Shown here: in pieces, positions 1 through 7,026 of the stretch
Position numbering within the stretch: position 1 is the first letter of the stretch
Layout: every line of letters begins with the position of its first letter
Assembly (NCBI GenBank): GCA_945901125.1
Contig: CAMDKD010000044.1
Coordinates: 1-22,497, forward strand
Reading direction: 5' to 3'
Length of the DNA: 22,497 nt
Source of the DNA: Bordetella parapertussis
GTDB taxonomy: Bacteria > Pseudomonadota > Gammaproteobacteria > Burkholderiales > Burkholderiaceae_C
Notes under the pieces: model-generated
Told to the model about the DNA's origin: nothing
The model's input: the letters and a program-made list of their open reading frames with translations, nothing else
The model's database searches: none
Translations under genes and position numbers: made by a program

Positions 1-307
1 AACCCAGCGTGAAAGTGCGCTCGCTGGTGGCCGGGTCGAAACTGTCGCGTTGGTTTAAGGCGTTTTGCAGCGTGTTTAGCGCATAGCCAATGGGCTCTAT
101 CAAATGCAAGGCGTACGGCGTGGGCTCCATGCCGCGTGAAGTGCGGACAAACAACTCGTCTTTCAAGAGCGCACGCAACCGTTTCAGCGCATTGCTGACA
201 GCGGGCTGGGACAAACCCAGCTTCTCAGCTGAGGTGGACACACGCCTGTCCATCAGCAGCTGATTGAAGATAACCAGTAGGTTCAGGTCGATTTGTCGGA
301 GATCCAT
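1..307 (-). CDS. nagR: LysR-family regulator, NahR/NagR-like (partial, N-terminal part)
   Basis: The gene runs off the left edge, so only about the first 102 residues are visible. It starts at the ATG whose complement is at 305-307. The protein opens with a LysR winged helix-turn-helix: MDLRQIDLNLLVIFNQLL, then a recognition region reading GLSQPAVSNALKRLR at about residues 37-51, then LFVRTSRGMEPTPYA. This matches the N-terminus of NahR/NagR, the salicylate-responsive activators of naphthalene and salicylate catabolism, as I know that family. It is divergent from the salicylate 5-hydroxylase operon starting at 414, the usual arrangement for an activator of its neighbour. Inference: it senses salicylate or a related hydroxybenzoate and activates nagAa-nagI. 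The effector-binding domain lies outside the window, so effector specificity cannot be judged. Confidence 0.88.
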   Translation of the reverse strand, partial: MDLRQIDLNLLVIFNQLLMDRRVSTSAEKLGLSQPAVSNALKRLRALLKDELFVRTSRGMEPTPYALHLIEPIGYALNTLQNALNQRDSFDPATSERTFTLG

Positions 308-413
308 GGCTCGCCCTTTATTCATGAAACAAATATAACTTATATGATTTTGCGTGTTTACTTATAACGCTTGGATGCCCACAATGTATGCATTCCCACT
401 CAAGGCACATGAC
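308..413. promoter_or_regulatory. Divergent nagR / nagAa control region with LysR-type dyad
   Basis: This 106-bp gap separates the divergent LysR gene and nagAa. It contains a perfect 13-bp palindrome, ATATAA-C-TTATAT, at 333-345, which has the T-N11-A shape of a LysR box. Looser outer arms TCAT (322-325) and ATGA (344-347) surround it. NahR/NagR regulators bind such dyads upstream of their target promoters. The nagAa start has AAGG at 402-405 as a ribosome site, 8 bases ahead of ATG 414. No convincing -35/-10 pair was found, as expected for an activator-dependent promoter. The binding role is inferred. Confidence 0.5.
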
Positions 414-1400
414 ATGGAACTCGTGGTGCAGCCAGACAACCTGAGGTTGAGCATTCAAAGCGGACAAAATCTGCTGGATGTGCTGCGCGATAACGCCGTG
501 CCTATTTCCTATAGCTGCATGTCCGGGCGCTGCGGCACTTGTCGCTGCAAAGTCACCCAAGGCGAAGTCCGGTACAGCGGCCCCGAGGCCGGTCGCCCTG
601 ACAGGGATACCGACAGTCATGTGCTGGCCTGCCAATCGGTGTTGACTGAGAGTTGCACGATTGAAATTCCCGACATGGAAGAGGTCATCGTTCATCCGGC
701 CAAAATCATCAAAGGCACGGTCACGGCCATAGACGCATTGACCCACGACATACGCCGGCTGCGTATCAAGCCTGCCAAACCCATGGCGTTTTCGCCGGGA
801 CAGTACGCCACGCTGCAATTCACGCCGGATCACATTCGCCCGTATTCCTGGGCCGGTTTGCCAGACGACGGTGAGATGGAATTTTTGATCCGCCAAGTGC
901 CGGATGGTCGCGTCACTGAGTATGTGTTTTCAACATTAAAGACCGGAGACGCGGTGCGCATCAGCGGACCATTGGGCACCTCGTACCTGCGGCAAAAACA
1001 CAGCGGCCCCATGTTGTGCGTCGGTGGCGGCACAGGCATTGCGCCCATCATGTCGATTCTGCGCGGTGCCATGGCCGCTGGCTTGCAGAACCCGGTGCAT
1101 GCGTATTTCGGCGTGCGCAGCGCACAAGATTGTTTTGACGTGGATCGCTTGCGGCAACTCGCGCAGGCACACGGCAACATGCAATTGCATGTGGTGGTCG
1201 CCACCGGCCCTGTGGCCGCCGGTCAGCGAAGTGGTTTGGTGACCGATGCGATACAAAACGATTTGCCTGAACTGCAAGATTGGGTCGGTTATTTTTGCGG
1301 CGCACCGGCCATGGTGGAAGCACTCTGCAGCCTGGCCAAAACACTGGGTATGCCTCCCCAAAATATCCATGCAGATGCGTTTTACCCCTCGGGTATTTAA
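414..1400 (+). CDS. nagAa: Salicylate 5-hydroxylase ferredoxin reductase component
   Basis: A 328-residue flavoprotein that passes electrons from NAD(P)H through FAD and a plant-type 2Fe-2S cluster to the Rieske ferredoxin. The N-terminal ferredoxin domain shows C35-x4-C40-x2-C43 and C73. The FAD domain has the R-x-Y-S motif (R142-PYS). The nucleotide domain has VGGGTG near 203-208 and CGAPAMVEA near the C-terminus. The start at 414 gives MELVVQPDN, which aligns with known NagAa and has AAGG 8 bases upstream. An earlier in-frame ATG at 354 adds 20 non-conserved residues and lies in the control region. The length equals the family's usual 328. It is first in an operon with the oxygenase subunits, the same order (nagAa-G-H-Ab) as in Ralstonia sp. 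U2. Confidence 0.92.
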   Translation: MELVVQPDNLRLSIQSGQNLLDVLRDNAVPISYSCMSGRCGTCRCKVTQGEVRYSGPEAGRPDRDTDSHVLACQSVLTESCTIEIPDMEEVIVHPAKIIKGTVTAIDALTHDIRRLRIKPAKPMAFSPGQYATLQFTPDHIRPYSWAGLPDDGEMEFLIRQVPDGRVTEYVFSTLKTGDAVRISGPLGTSYLRQKHSGPMLCVGGGTGIAPIMSILRGAMAAGLQNPVHAYFGVRSAQDCFDVDRLRQLAQAHGNMQLHVVVATGPVAAGQRSGLVTDAIQNDLPELQDWVGYFCGAPAMVEALCSLAKTLGMPPQNIHADAFYPSGI

Positions 1401-1422
1401 GTTTGATTGAAGGAAATATGCC

Positions 1423-2682
1423 ATGACACAAACCACTGTATTTCCAGCCGATCCCAAGTGGGAAGGCGAGGGCACAAGTCGCATTCCTTTTTGGGCTTAC
1501 ACCCGCGAAGACTTGTACAAAAAAGAGTTGGATAAATTTTTCTACAACAAGCACTGGTGTTATGTGGGACTGGAAGCGGAAATTCCGAACGCGGGTGACT
1601 TCAGACGCACCGTGGTCGGCGAGCGTTCGGTCATCATGGTGCGCGACCCGGACGGCGGCATCAACGTGATTGAAAACGTGTGCGCTCACCGAGGCATGCG
1701 TTTTTGCCGCGAGCGTCACGGCACAGCAAAAGATTTTTTCTGCCCCTACCACCAATGGAATTACAGCGTCAAAGGCGATTTGCAAGGCGTGCCTTTTCGC
1801 CGTGGCGTCAAGCAAGACGGCAAGATCAACGGCGGCATGCCCAAAGACTTCAAGCTAGAAGAACACGGTTTGACCAAACTCAAAGTGGCGACCCGTGGCG
1901 GCGTGGTGTTCGCGTCCTTCGACCACGACATTGAATCTTTGGAAGATTTTCTAGGCCCGGTCATCTTGAATTACTTTGACCGCACATTCAACGGACGTAA
2001 GCTGAAAATTTTGGGTTACCGGCGTCAACGCATCCCCGGCAACTGGAAACTGATGCAAGAGAACATCAAAGACCCTTACCACCCGGGTTTGTTGCACACC
2101 TGGTTTTCCACTTTCGGGCTTTGGCGTGCTGACAACAAATCCGAATTGAAGATGGACGATCAGTTCCGCCACGCCGCCATGATTTCCACGCGCGGACAAG
2201 GCGGCAAGAACGAAGAAGTGGTCGGCGGCGTGGACAGTTTCAAAGACAAGATGACCTTGAACGACATGCGTTTGCTCGACATCGTGCCCGAGGCCTGGTG
2301 GAACGGCCCCACCGCTGTGATGACCACGATTTTCCCCAGCCTCATCATTCAGCAACAGGTCAACAGCGTGTCAACCCGTCACATACAACCCAATGGCCAC
2401 GGCTCGTTTGATTTTGTCTGGACGCATTTCGGTTTCGAAGACGACACACCGGAGATGGAACAACGCCGCTTGATTCAAGCGAATTTGTTCGGCCCCGCAG
2501 GTTTTGTATCGGCGGATGACGGTGAAGTCATCGAATGGTCGCAACAAGGCTTTGAGCAAAAACCGGCGCACCGCACGGTCGTGGAAATGGGCGGCTACGA
2601 GGTGGAAGACACAGACCACATGGTCACTGAAACGCTGATACGCGGCATGTACAAATACTGGCGCAAAGTGATGGGGGAATGA
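1423..2682 (+). CDS. nagG: Salicylate 5-hydroxylase large (alpha) subunit, Rieske oxygenase
   Basis: A 419-residue catalytic subunit of a ring-hydroxylating oxygenase, predicted to convert salicylate to gentisate. The Rieske 2Fe-2S site is C87-x-H89 and C107-x2-H110 (CAHRG ... CPYHQW). The mononuclear iron site is D217-x2-H220-x4-H225 (DPYHPGLLH), with the third ligand likely D365 or D366 in FGPAGFVSADD. The start has AAGGA about 8 bases upstream. The gene follows nagAa by 22 bp and overlaps the possible first start of nagH through an ATGA at 2679-2682. Assignment to salicylate rather than another aromatic acid rests on gene order and the dedicated gentisate dioxygenase downstream. Related oxygenases act on anthranilate, p-cumate and other aromatic acids, so the substrate is an inference. 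Confidence 0.9.
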   Translation: MTQTTVFPADPKWEGEGTSRIPFWAYTREDLYKKELDKFFYNKHWCYVGLEAEIPNAGDFRRTVVGERSVIMVRDPDGGINVIENVCAHRGMRFCRERHGTAKDFFCPYHQWNYSVKGDLQGVPFRRGVKQDGKINGGMPKDFKLEEHGLTKLKVATRGGVVFASFDHDIESLEDFLGPVILNYFDRTFNGRKLKILGYRRQRIPGNWKLMQENIKDPYHPGLLHTWFSTFGLWRADNKSELKMDDQFRHAAMISTRGQGGKNEEVVGGVDSFKDKMTLNDMRLLDIVPEAWWNGPTAVMTTIFPSLIIQQQVNSVSTRHIQPNGHGSFDFVWTHFGFEDDTPEMEQRRLIQANLFGPAGFVSADDGEVIEWSQQGFEQKPAHRTVVEMGGYEVEDTDHMVTETLIRGMYKYWRKVMGE

Positions 2683-2684
2683 GC

Positions 2685-3164
2685 ATGATGGACTTCAACA
2701 CTTATTTTGAACTGTTAAACCTCTACAGCGATTACGCCATGGTGTGTGATTCGACAGAATGGGAGAAATGGCCTGACTTCTTTATGGAAGATGCTTTCTA
2801 CCGTTTGCAACCGCGCGAAAATTTTGAGCAAGGCCTGCCCTTGTGTTTGCTGGCATTAGAGAGCCGCGCCATGATCCAAGACCGTGTGTATGGCGTGAAA
2901 GAAACCCTGTACCACGACCCGTATTACCAGCGGCATATCGTAGGCACGCCCAGGGTCTTGTCTGTCACTGACAACGGCAAGCGCATACACGCCGAAGCCA
3001 ACTACGCGGTGATCCGCACCAAGTTTGACGGCGACTCCACCATTTTGAGCGCCGGTTACTACCATGATCACATTGTCAAGACGGATGAAGGCTTGAAATT
3101 TCAGTCCCGCCTGTGTGTGTACGACAGCGAAATGATCGCCAACTCCATCATTTATCCCATCTAA
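2685..3164 (+). CDS. nagH: Salicylate 5-hydroxylase small (beta) subunit
   Basis: About 159 residues of the SnoaL-like beta-subunit fold that assembles with NagG into an (alpha-beta)n oxygenase; the beta subunit is structural and has no metal site. Characteristic stretches are FELLNLYSDYAMVCD near the N-terminus, YHDPYYQRHIVGTPRVLS in the middle, and SRLCVYDSEMIANSIIYPI at the end. Three in-frame ATGs occur at 2679, 2685 and 2688. The strong GGGGG at 2673-2677 lies one base from the first but seven from the second, so 2685 is preferred. Translation is probably coupled to nagG, whose stop overlaps this start region. nagAb follows after 8 bp. Confidence 0.88.
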   Translation: MMDFNTYFELLNLYSDYAMVCDSTEWEKWPDFFMEDAFYRLQPRENFEQGLPLCLLALESRAMIQDRVYGVKETLYHDPYYQRHIVGTPRVLSVTDNGKRIHAEANYAVIRTKFDGDSTILSAGYYHDHIVKTDEGLKFQSRLCVYDSEMIANSIIYPI

Positions 3165-3172
3165 GGAAACCT

Positions 3173-3487
3173 ATGTCTGAGAACTGGATTGACGTGCTTG
3201 CCCTTGAATCGGTGCCCGAAGGCGATGTGACCTCGGTCAATGTTGACGGACGGGAAATCGCACTTTATGAAGTGGAGGGCGAAGTATTTGCCACGGATAA
3301 CTTTTGCACCCACGGCGCAGCCCGCATGAGCGACGGTTTTTTAGAGGGACGCGAAATCGAATGTCCTTTGCACCAAGGCCGCTTCGATGTGTGCACCGGC
3401 AAAGCCATGTGCGCGCCTTTGTCGCAAGACATACGCGTCTACCCGGTACGCATTGAAAACAAGCGCGTGCTGGTGAACATGGCTTGA
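3173..3487 (+). CDS. nagAb: Rieske-type 2Fe-2S ferredoxin of the hydroxylase
   Basis: A 104-residue soluble ferredoxin that shuttles electrons from NagAa to NagG. The Rieske ligands are C45-T-H47-G and C64-P-L-H67-QG, spaced as in naphthalene dioxygenase ferredoxins. There is no signal peptide, as expected for a cytoplasmic partner. The ATG at 3173 has AAGGA a few bases upstream and begins right after the nagH stop at 3164, so it belongs to the same transcript. In Ralstonia sp. U2 the gene after nagAb is naphthalene dioxygenase nagAc. Here the next gene is instead the gentisate dioxygenase, which suggests that this cluster serves salicylate only. Confidence 0.9.
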   Translation: MSENWIDVLALESVPEGDVTSVNVDGREIALYEVEGEVFATDNFCTHGAARMSDGFLEGREIECPLHQGRFDVCTGKAMCAPLSQDIRVYPVRIENKRVLVNMA

Positions 3488-3550
3488 TGCTCTTTTCTTA
3501 AACACAGCAGCTTAGAAATTTAAATCACATGAATGACACAAGGACACACT

Positions 3551-4591
3551 ATGTCAAATGAATTAGGCAGATTAGAAGACTTGCCATCGGATTACGTGCA
3601 GGATTTGCGCGACCTGAACCTCGTGCCTTTGTGGCCGAGTCTGCGCGGCGTGTTGCCGCCGAAAACTCCCACGCGCCAAACAAAGCCTACGCATTGGCCC
3701 TACAAAACTTTGAAGCCTTTGTTGTTGAAAGCTGGCGAGCTCACACCGATTGAAAAAGCTGAGCGGCGCGTGCTGGTGCTGGCCAACCCAGGTCACGGCT
3801 TGGAGAAGATGCAAGCCAGCGCCGCTATGTACTTGGGCATGCAATTGCTCATGCCAGGCGAATGGGCGCCCAGCCACCGCCACACACCGAATGCAGTGCG
3901 CATGATTGTGGAAGGCGAGGGCGCATACACCACGGTCGACGGCGAGAAATGTCCCATGAGTCGTGGCGACTTGATACTCACGCCCACCGGCTTATGGCAC
4001 GAACACGGCCACGACGGCACCGACCCGGTGATCTGGCTGGATGTTTTAGATTTGCCCTTGGTTTACTACATGGAAACCTCGTACCACATGAACGGGGATC
4101 GGCAAACCATAGCGCCCGGTCGCGGCGACAAGCAATACGCACACGGCGGTCTGGTGCCTACGCATGTGTTCGAGCGAAGCCACAAGGCTTACCCCATGCT
4201 GCGTTATGCCTGGACAGATGCCAAGGCAGCGCTTGAAACATTGGCGGCCGACTTGCCAGACTTAGCGCAAGTGCAAATCACCTACACCAACCCCGAGACC
4301 GGCGCGGATGCAGAAAACATACTGGGCTTTTATGCGCTCATGTTGCGACCGGGTCAAAGCTTGCGTTTGCCCACGCGCTCGCCTGCGCAAGTGTTTCACG
4401 TCATCGAAGGCAAGGTGCAGGCAGACATCGTCAGCAGCAGCTTCACGCTGATCGAGGCGGACACCTGTTGCGCGCCAGGCTATGAAGCAGTGACTTTGAC
4501 AAACCTGCACGCCGACAAGGCGTCTTTCTTGTTCATTGCCGATGAATCTCCCTTGCACCGCAAACTCGGTGTTTACGAAAACCGGGGTTGA
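3551..4591 (+). CDS. nagI: Gentisate 1,2-dioxygenase (bicupin)
   Basis: A 346-residue Fe(II) bicupin ring-cleavage dioxygenase, predicted to open gentisate to maleylpyruvate. The N-terminal cupin holds H109-R-H111 (SHRHTPNA) and a third histidine near H150 (LTPTGLWHEH). The second cupin, about residues 250-330, has lost an obvious His triad, as is usual in this family. The conserved stretch ERRVLVLANPGHG precedes the metal site. The start at 3551 is preferred because AAGGA sits 6 bases upstream at 3540-3544; an ATG at 3533 lacks this. It lies 63 bp after nagAb and probably shares its transcript. Related bicupins cleave 1-hydroxy-2-naphthoate or salicylate directly, but coupling to a 5-hydroxylase favours gentisate. 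The downstream genes nagK and nagL are not nearby. Confidence 0.86.
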   Translation: MSNELGRLEDLPSDYVQDLRDLNLVPLWPSLRGVLPPKTPTRQTKPTHWPYKTLKPLLLKAGELTPIEKAERRVLVLANPGHGLEKMQASAAMYLGMQLLMPGEWAPSHRHTPNAVRMIVEGEGAYTTVDGEKCPMSRGDLILTPTGLWHEHGHDGTDPVIWLDVLDLPLVYYMETSYHMNGDRQTIAPGRGDKQYAHGGLVPTHVFERSHKAYPMLRYAWTDAKAALETLAADLPDLAQVQITYTNPETGADAENILGFYALMLRPGQSLRLPTRSPAQVFHVIEGKVQADIVSSSFTLIEADTCCAPGYEAVTLTNLHADKASFLFIADESPLHRKLGVYENRG

Positions 4592-4607
4592 TTTTTAAGC
4601 CGGCATG

Positions 4608-4632
4608 AAAAAAGCGACCCGCAGGTCGCTTT
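4608..4632. terminator. Bidirectional intrinsic terminator between nagI and exported protein
   Basis: A perfect 9-bp stem AAAGCGACC / GGTCGCTTT (4611-4619 and 4624-4632) with a 4-base loop. On the minus strand it is followed by a run of six T. On the plus strand only three T follow. It therefore fits best as terminator for the minus-strand gene at 4671-5093 and can also stop nagI readthrough. Confidence 0.75.
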
Positions 4633-4670
4633 GAATCAATGCTATTGAAAAGCCTTTTCAGGCTCTGGCA

Positions 4671-5093
4671 TTATTTGTTGTTGGATGTGCCGTTCATAGC
4701 CACGCGGTTTTCGCACACGTTGGCAGTGATGTTGGTGTCATGGCTGATGACGGGCTTGTAAAAGCTGAGTTCAGCGAAAGTAGGCTCAACCGAACGGACA
4801 GGCATGCTACCGGCGGCTGTTATCACGGTGAAAGCTGCCAGGGCCAGGGTTTGGTCGGCGCAGTTGACGACATAGTCGATCTGCTGAACACCGCTGTCGC
4901 CCATTTCGTGGAATTCGCGAACTTTGGTCAAGCCTTGGTTGGCGTTCATGGCAACCATTGACCATGTGTCTTTGGCGGTTGCGATCATGACGGCGTTGTC
5001 TTTGGCTGAAACCAAAGCTGAATTATCTTGATTGGCTGCGAAAGCCACGTTTGCCAAAAAGAGACCTGCTACCAGTGCGATTTTGTTGATCAT
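4671..5093 (-). CDS. Small exported protein, possibly surface-adhesin-E-like
   Basis: A 140-residue protein with a clear Sec signal peptide: MINKIALVAGLFLANVAFA, cleavage likely before ANQD. The start is supported by AGGAG seven bases upstream of the ATG (complement of 5091-5093). The mature part has two cysteines (in VNCADQ and NVCEN) that could form a periplasmic disulfide. The pattern of a central YVVNC followed by a terminal Cys resembles the small surface-adhesin E family, but the match is weak and I do not assign a function. It is monocistronic, between convergent nagI with its shared terminator and the divergent MerR-type regulator. A loose promoter (TTGCAA at 5168-5173 and TAAGAT at 5147-5152 on the minus strand, spacer 15) is possible. 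Confidence 0.6.
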   Translation of the reverse strand: MINKIALVAGLFLANVAFAANQDNSALVSAKDNAVMIATAKDTWSMVAMNANQGLTKVREFHEMGDSGVQQIDYVVNCADQTLALAAFTVITAAGSMPVRSVEPTFAELSFYKPVISHDTNITANVCENRVAMNGTSNNK

Positions 5094-5425
5094 GATGAAA
5101 CTCCTGAAGGTTGTTGAAAGAGGGAAGATGTTTGTCTTGTGAACGTATCTTAAGGGATGAACAGGTTTTGCAAAGAGAAAATATAAACAAATACTAAAAA
5201 ACACGGGATAACCCCGAAATTTCTGAAAAATAGCTGAACAAAACTTGTTCATTTTGGTTTTATATGTTGTGAATCTGTTTTTTATGAATTCTAATTTAGT
5301 ACTTTTCTGAAAAGTGCTATGGCGGGTCAGTGCTATATTTGCCTCTGATTGCACGGCTGAACCAGTGCAAAACATAAACAAACCGTTTTTATTGGCTTTT
5401 CTTCACTTTTTTGACTGGTATTTCT
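5094..5425. other. AT-rich divergent intergenic region
   Basis: 332 bp between the exported-protein gene and the MerR-type regulator, visibly richer in A and T than the genes around it. It holds an imperfect hairpin AGTACTTTT / AAAAGTGCT (5298-5306 and 5310-5318, loop of 3), a direct repeat AGTGCTAT at 5313-5320 and 5329-5336, and the dyad listed separately at 5349-5370. No small open reading frame in it has a convincing ribosome site. Both flanking promoters must lie here. Confidence 0.55.
5349..5379 (+). promoter_or_regulatory. Candidate promoter with MerR-style dyad
   Basis: TTGCAC (5349-5354) and GTGCAA (5365-5370) form a perfect inverted repeat with a 10-base spacer. TTGCAC also resembles a -35 box and CATAAA/ATAAAC at 5373-5379 a -10 box, giving an 18-19 base spacer that the dyad partly fills. 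Long spacers holding a dyad are typical of MerR-family promoters, so autoregulation by the downstream gene is plausible. Inference from pattern only. Confidence 0.35.
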
Positions 5426-6364
5426 ATGGATTCGATTCACACTTACCAATACACCATAGGTGTGGTGGCCCGGCGCACGCAAACCCACACCGAAACGCTG
5501 CGCGTCTGGGAGCGTCGTTATGCGCTGGTGGTGCCCGGACGAAGCGACACCGGCAGGCGTCTGTATTCAGAAGCGGACATCATCAAAATATCGCTGGTCA
5601 AGCAATTGACGGACGCAGGCCACCCGGTCAGTGCTTTGGCCAAGTTATCGATTGATGCTTTGAGACAGCGGCTGAATGCACCGGGCGCTGAGCTCTTAAG
5701 CAAAAAGCCCGGCAAATTGTCAAAGTGCCGCGTGGTTTTTATGAATGAGTCTTTGAGACTGCGTGTGGGCCGTGATCTGCTGCAGTTCAAGGATATTGAA
5801 ATAGTCGATCAGGCGCAAGCTGATGGTCAGTCGGTCATCACGAAAAATGCGGATCTGCTGATCATGGATTTGGCCACTGTCAATCAGGATTCATTGGCCA
5901 AAGTGCAGCAAAGCCTGACGGAGACAGGATGCGCTGCGGCATTGGTTGTTTTTAATTTCGGGACAAAACTCGCTGTTTCACAGCTCGAGCGCGCCGGCAT
6001 CCCTTGTCTCAAGGGCTCATTCACGGCAGCTGCTATTCACCGGGCTTGTTTGTCTGCCGTCAAGCCATCGTCAACGCTCGGCGCTGCACCGGCGCGCCAA
6101 GCGGTTGTGCCGCCCAGGTTTGATGCGGCGCAACTGGCTCGCTTGGTTGGTATCAGTAGCACCATCGCTTGTGAATGCCCCAACCATCTTGCGGAATTGA
6201 TCGTCAGCCTTAACGCATTTGAGCGCTACAGCAGCGAATGCACCAACCGGGACGATAAAGACGCCCAACTCCACGCACAACTGGGTGAGTCGGCAGGATT
6301 GGCTCGCGTCATTCTTGAAGAAAGCTTGAGCAGATTGATTGAAATTGAGGGTATTGAGATTTGA
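5426..6364 (+). CDS. MerR-family regulator with degenerate B12-binding-like domain
   Basis: A 312-residue putative transcription regulator. Residues about 9-77 form a MerR winged helix with TETLRVWERRY and TGRRLYSEADI. Residues about 100-213 look like a Rossmann-type cobalamin-binding domain as in CarH/LitR regulators: CRVVFMNESLRLRVGRDLL, then NADLLIMDLA, then AALVVFNFG and LKGSF. The usual cobalamin-ligating histidine is not evident. The C-terminal part (about 232-312) contains a helical tail, CPNHLAELIVSLNAFERYS, seen in other proteobacterial MerR regulators of this type. ATG 5426 is preferred over TTG 5411, but neither has a good ribosome site. It is monocistronic and ends at a terminator shared with efp. 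The target genes and ligand are unknown. Confidence 0.72.
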   Translation: MDSIHTYQYTIGVVARRTQTHTETLRVWERRYALVVPGRSDTGRRLYSEADIIKISLVKQLTDAGHPVSALAKLSIDALRQRLNAPGAELLSKKPGKLSKCRVVFMNESLRLRVGRDLLQFKDIEIVDQAQADGQSVITKNADLLIMDLATVNQDSLAKVQQSLTETGCAAALVVFNFGTKLAVSQLERAGIPCLKGSFTAAAIHRACLSAVKPSSTLGAAPARQAVVPPRFDAAQLARLVGISSTIACECPNHLAELIVSLNAFERYSSECTNRDDKDAQLHAQLGESAGLARVILEESLSRLIEIEGIEI

Positions 6365-6389
6365 TGTGAACAAGCAGCCACCCAACAAA

Positions 6390-6420
6390 AAACCGCCTAC
6401 ACAAAGCGTGAAGGCGGTTT
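6390..6420. terminator. Terminator shared by efp and the MerR-type gene
   Basis: A 9-bp perfect stem AAACCGCCT / AGGCGGTTT (6390-6398 and 6412-6420) around a 13-base loop. On the minus strand it is followed by six T, so it is a good terminator for earP-efp. It lies 25 bp past the MerR-type gene and can act in both directions. Confidence 0.75.
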
Positions 6421-6438
6421 ATTCATACCGAACCAGTT

Positions 6439-6993
6439 TTAAACGCGCTTGCGGTATTCAGCGGTGCGGGTATCGATTTCCACTTTGTCGCCTTGTGCCA
6501 CAAAAATAGGCACGTTGATGTCAAAACCGGTGGCGATCTTGGCGGGTTTCAGCACTTTGCCGGAGGTGTCGCCTTTGACGGCAGGCTCGGTCCAGGTGAT
6601 TTCACGCACCACGCTGGTGGGCAATTCGACCGAGATGGCTTTGCCGTCGTAGAACACCACTTCGGCGGTCATGCCGTCTTCGAGGTAGTTGAGCGAGTCG
6701 CCCATGTTTTCGTTTTCCACTTCGTACTGATTGAAGTCGGTGTCCATCCACACATACATGGGGTCGGCGAAATAGGAATAGGTGCATTCCTTTTTGTCCA
6801 GAATGACCTGATCCATTTTGTCGTCGGCTTTGAACACGACTTCGGTGCCGAAGTTGGCGATCAGGCTTTTGAGCTTCATGCGCACGGTGGCCGAGTTGCG
6901 ACCGCCACGGCTGTATTCGGTTTTCAAAACGACCATCGGGTCTTTGCCGTGCATGATGACATTACCTGCGCGGATTTCTTGAGCTGTTTTCAT
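6439..6993 (-). CDS. efp: Translation elongation factor P (arginine type)
   Basis: A 184-residue EF-P that binds stalled ribosomes and promotes peptide bond formation at polyproline stretches. The sequence starts MKTAQEIRAGNVI and covers the whole family length with three beta-barrel domains. The loop of domain I reads EYSRGGRNSATV, with arginine at position 32 where EpmA-type EF-Ps have lysine. In betaproteobacteria, Neisseria and Pseudomonas this Arg32 is rhamnosylated by EarP. The neighbouring upstream gene on the same strand, 33 bp away, is earP itself, so modifier and substrate are made together. No clear Shine-Dalgarno is visible before the ATG. The gene ends at the terminator at 6390-6420. 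Confidence 0.96.
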   Translation of the reverse strand: MKTAQEIRAGNVIMHGKDPMVVLKTEYSRGGRNSATVRMKLKSLIANFGTEVVFKADDKMDQVILDKKECTYSYFADPMYVWMDTDFNQYEVENENMGDSLNYLEDGMTAEVVFYDGKAISVELPTSVVREITWTEPAVKGDTSGKVLKPAKIATGFDINVPIFVAQGDKVEIDTRTAEYRKRV

Positions 6994-7026
6994 AAAGGGT
7001 GCTTGTGCTGAGCAAAATCAGCTATT

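Noticed and set aside
1048..1815. Minus-strand frame of 255 codons
   Set aside because: Antisense to nagAa and nagG, spanning their junction; no recognisable domain.
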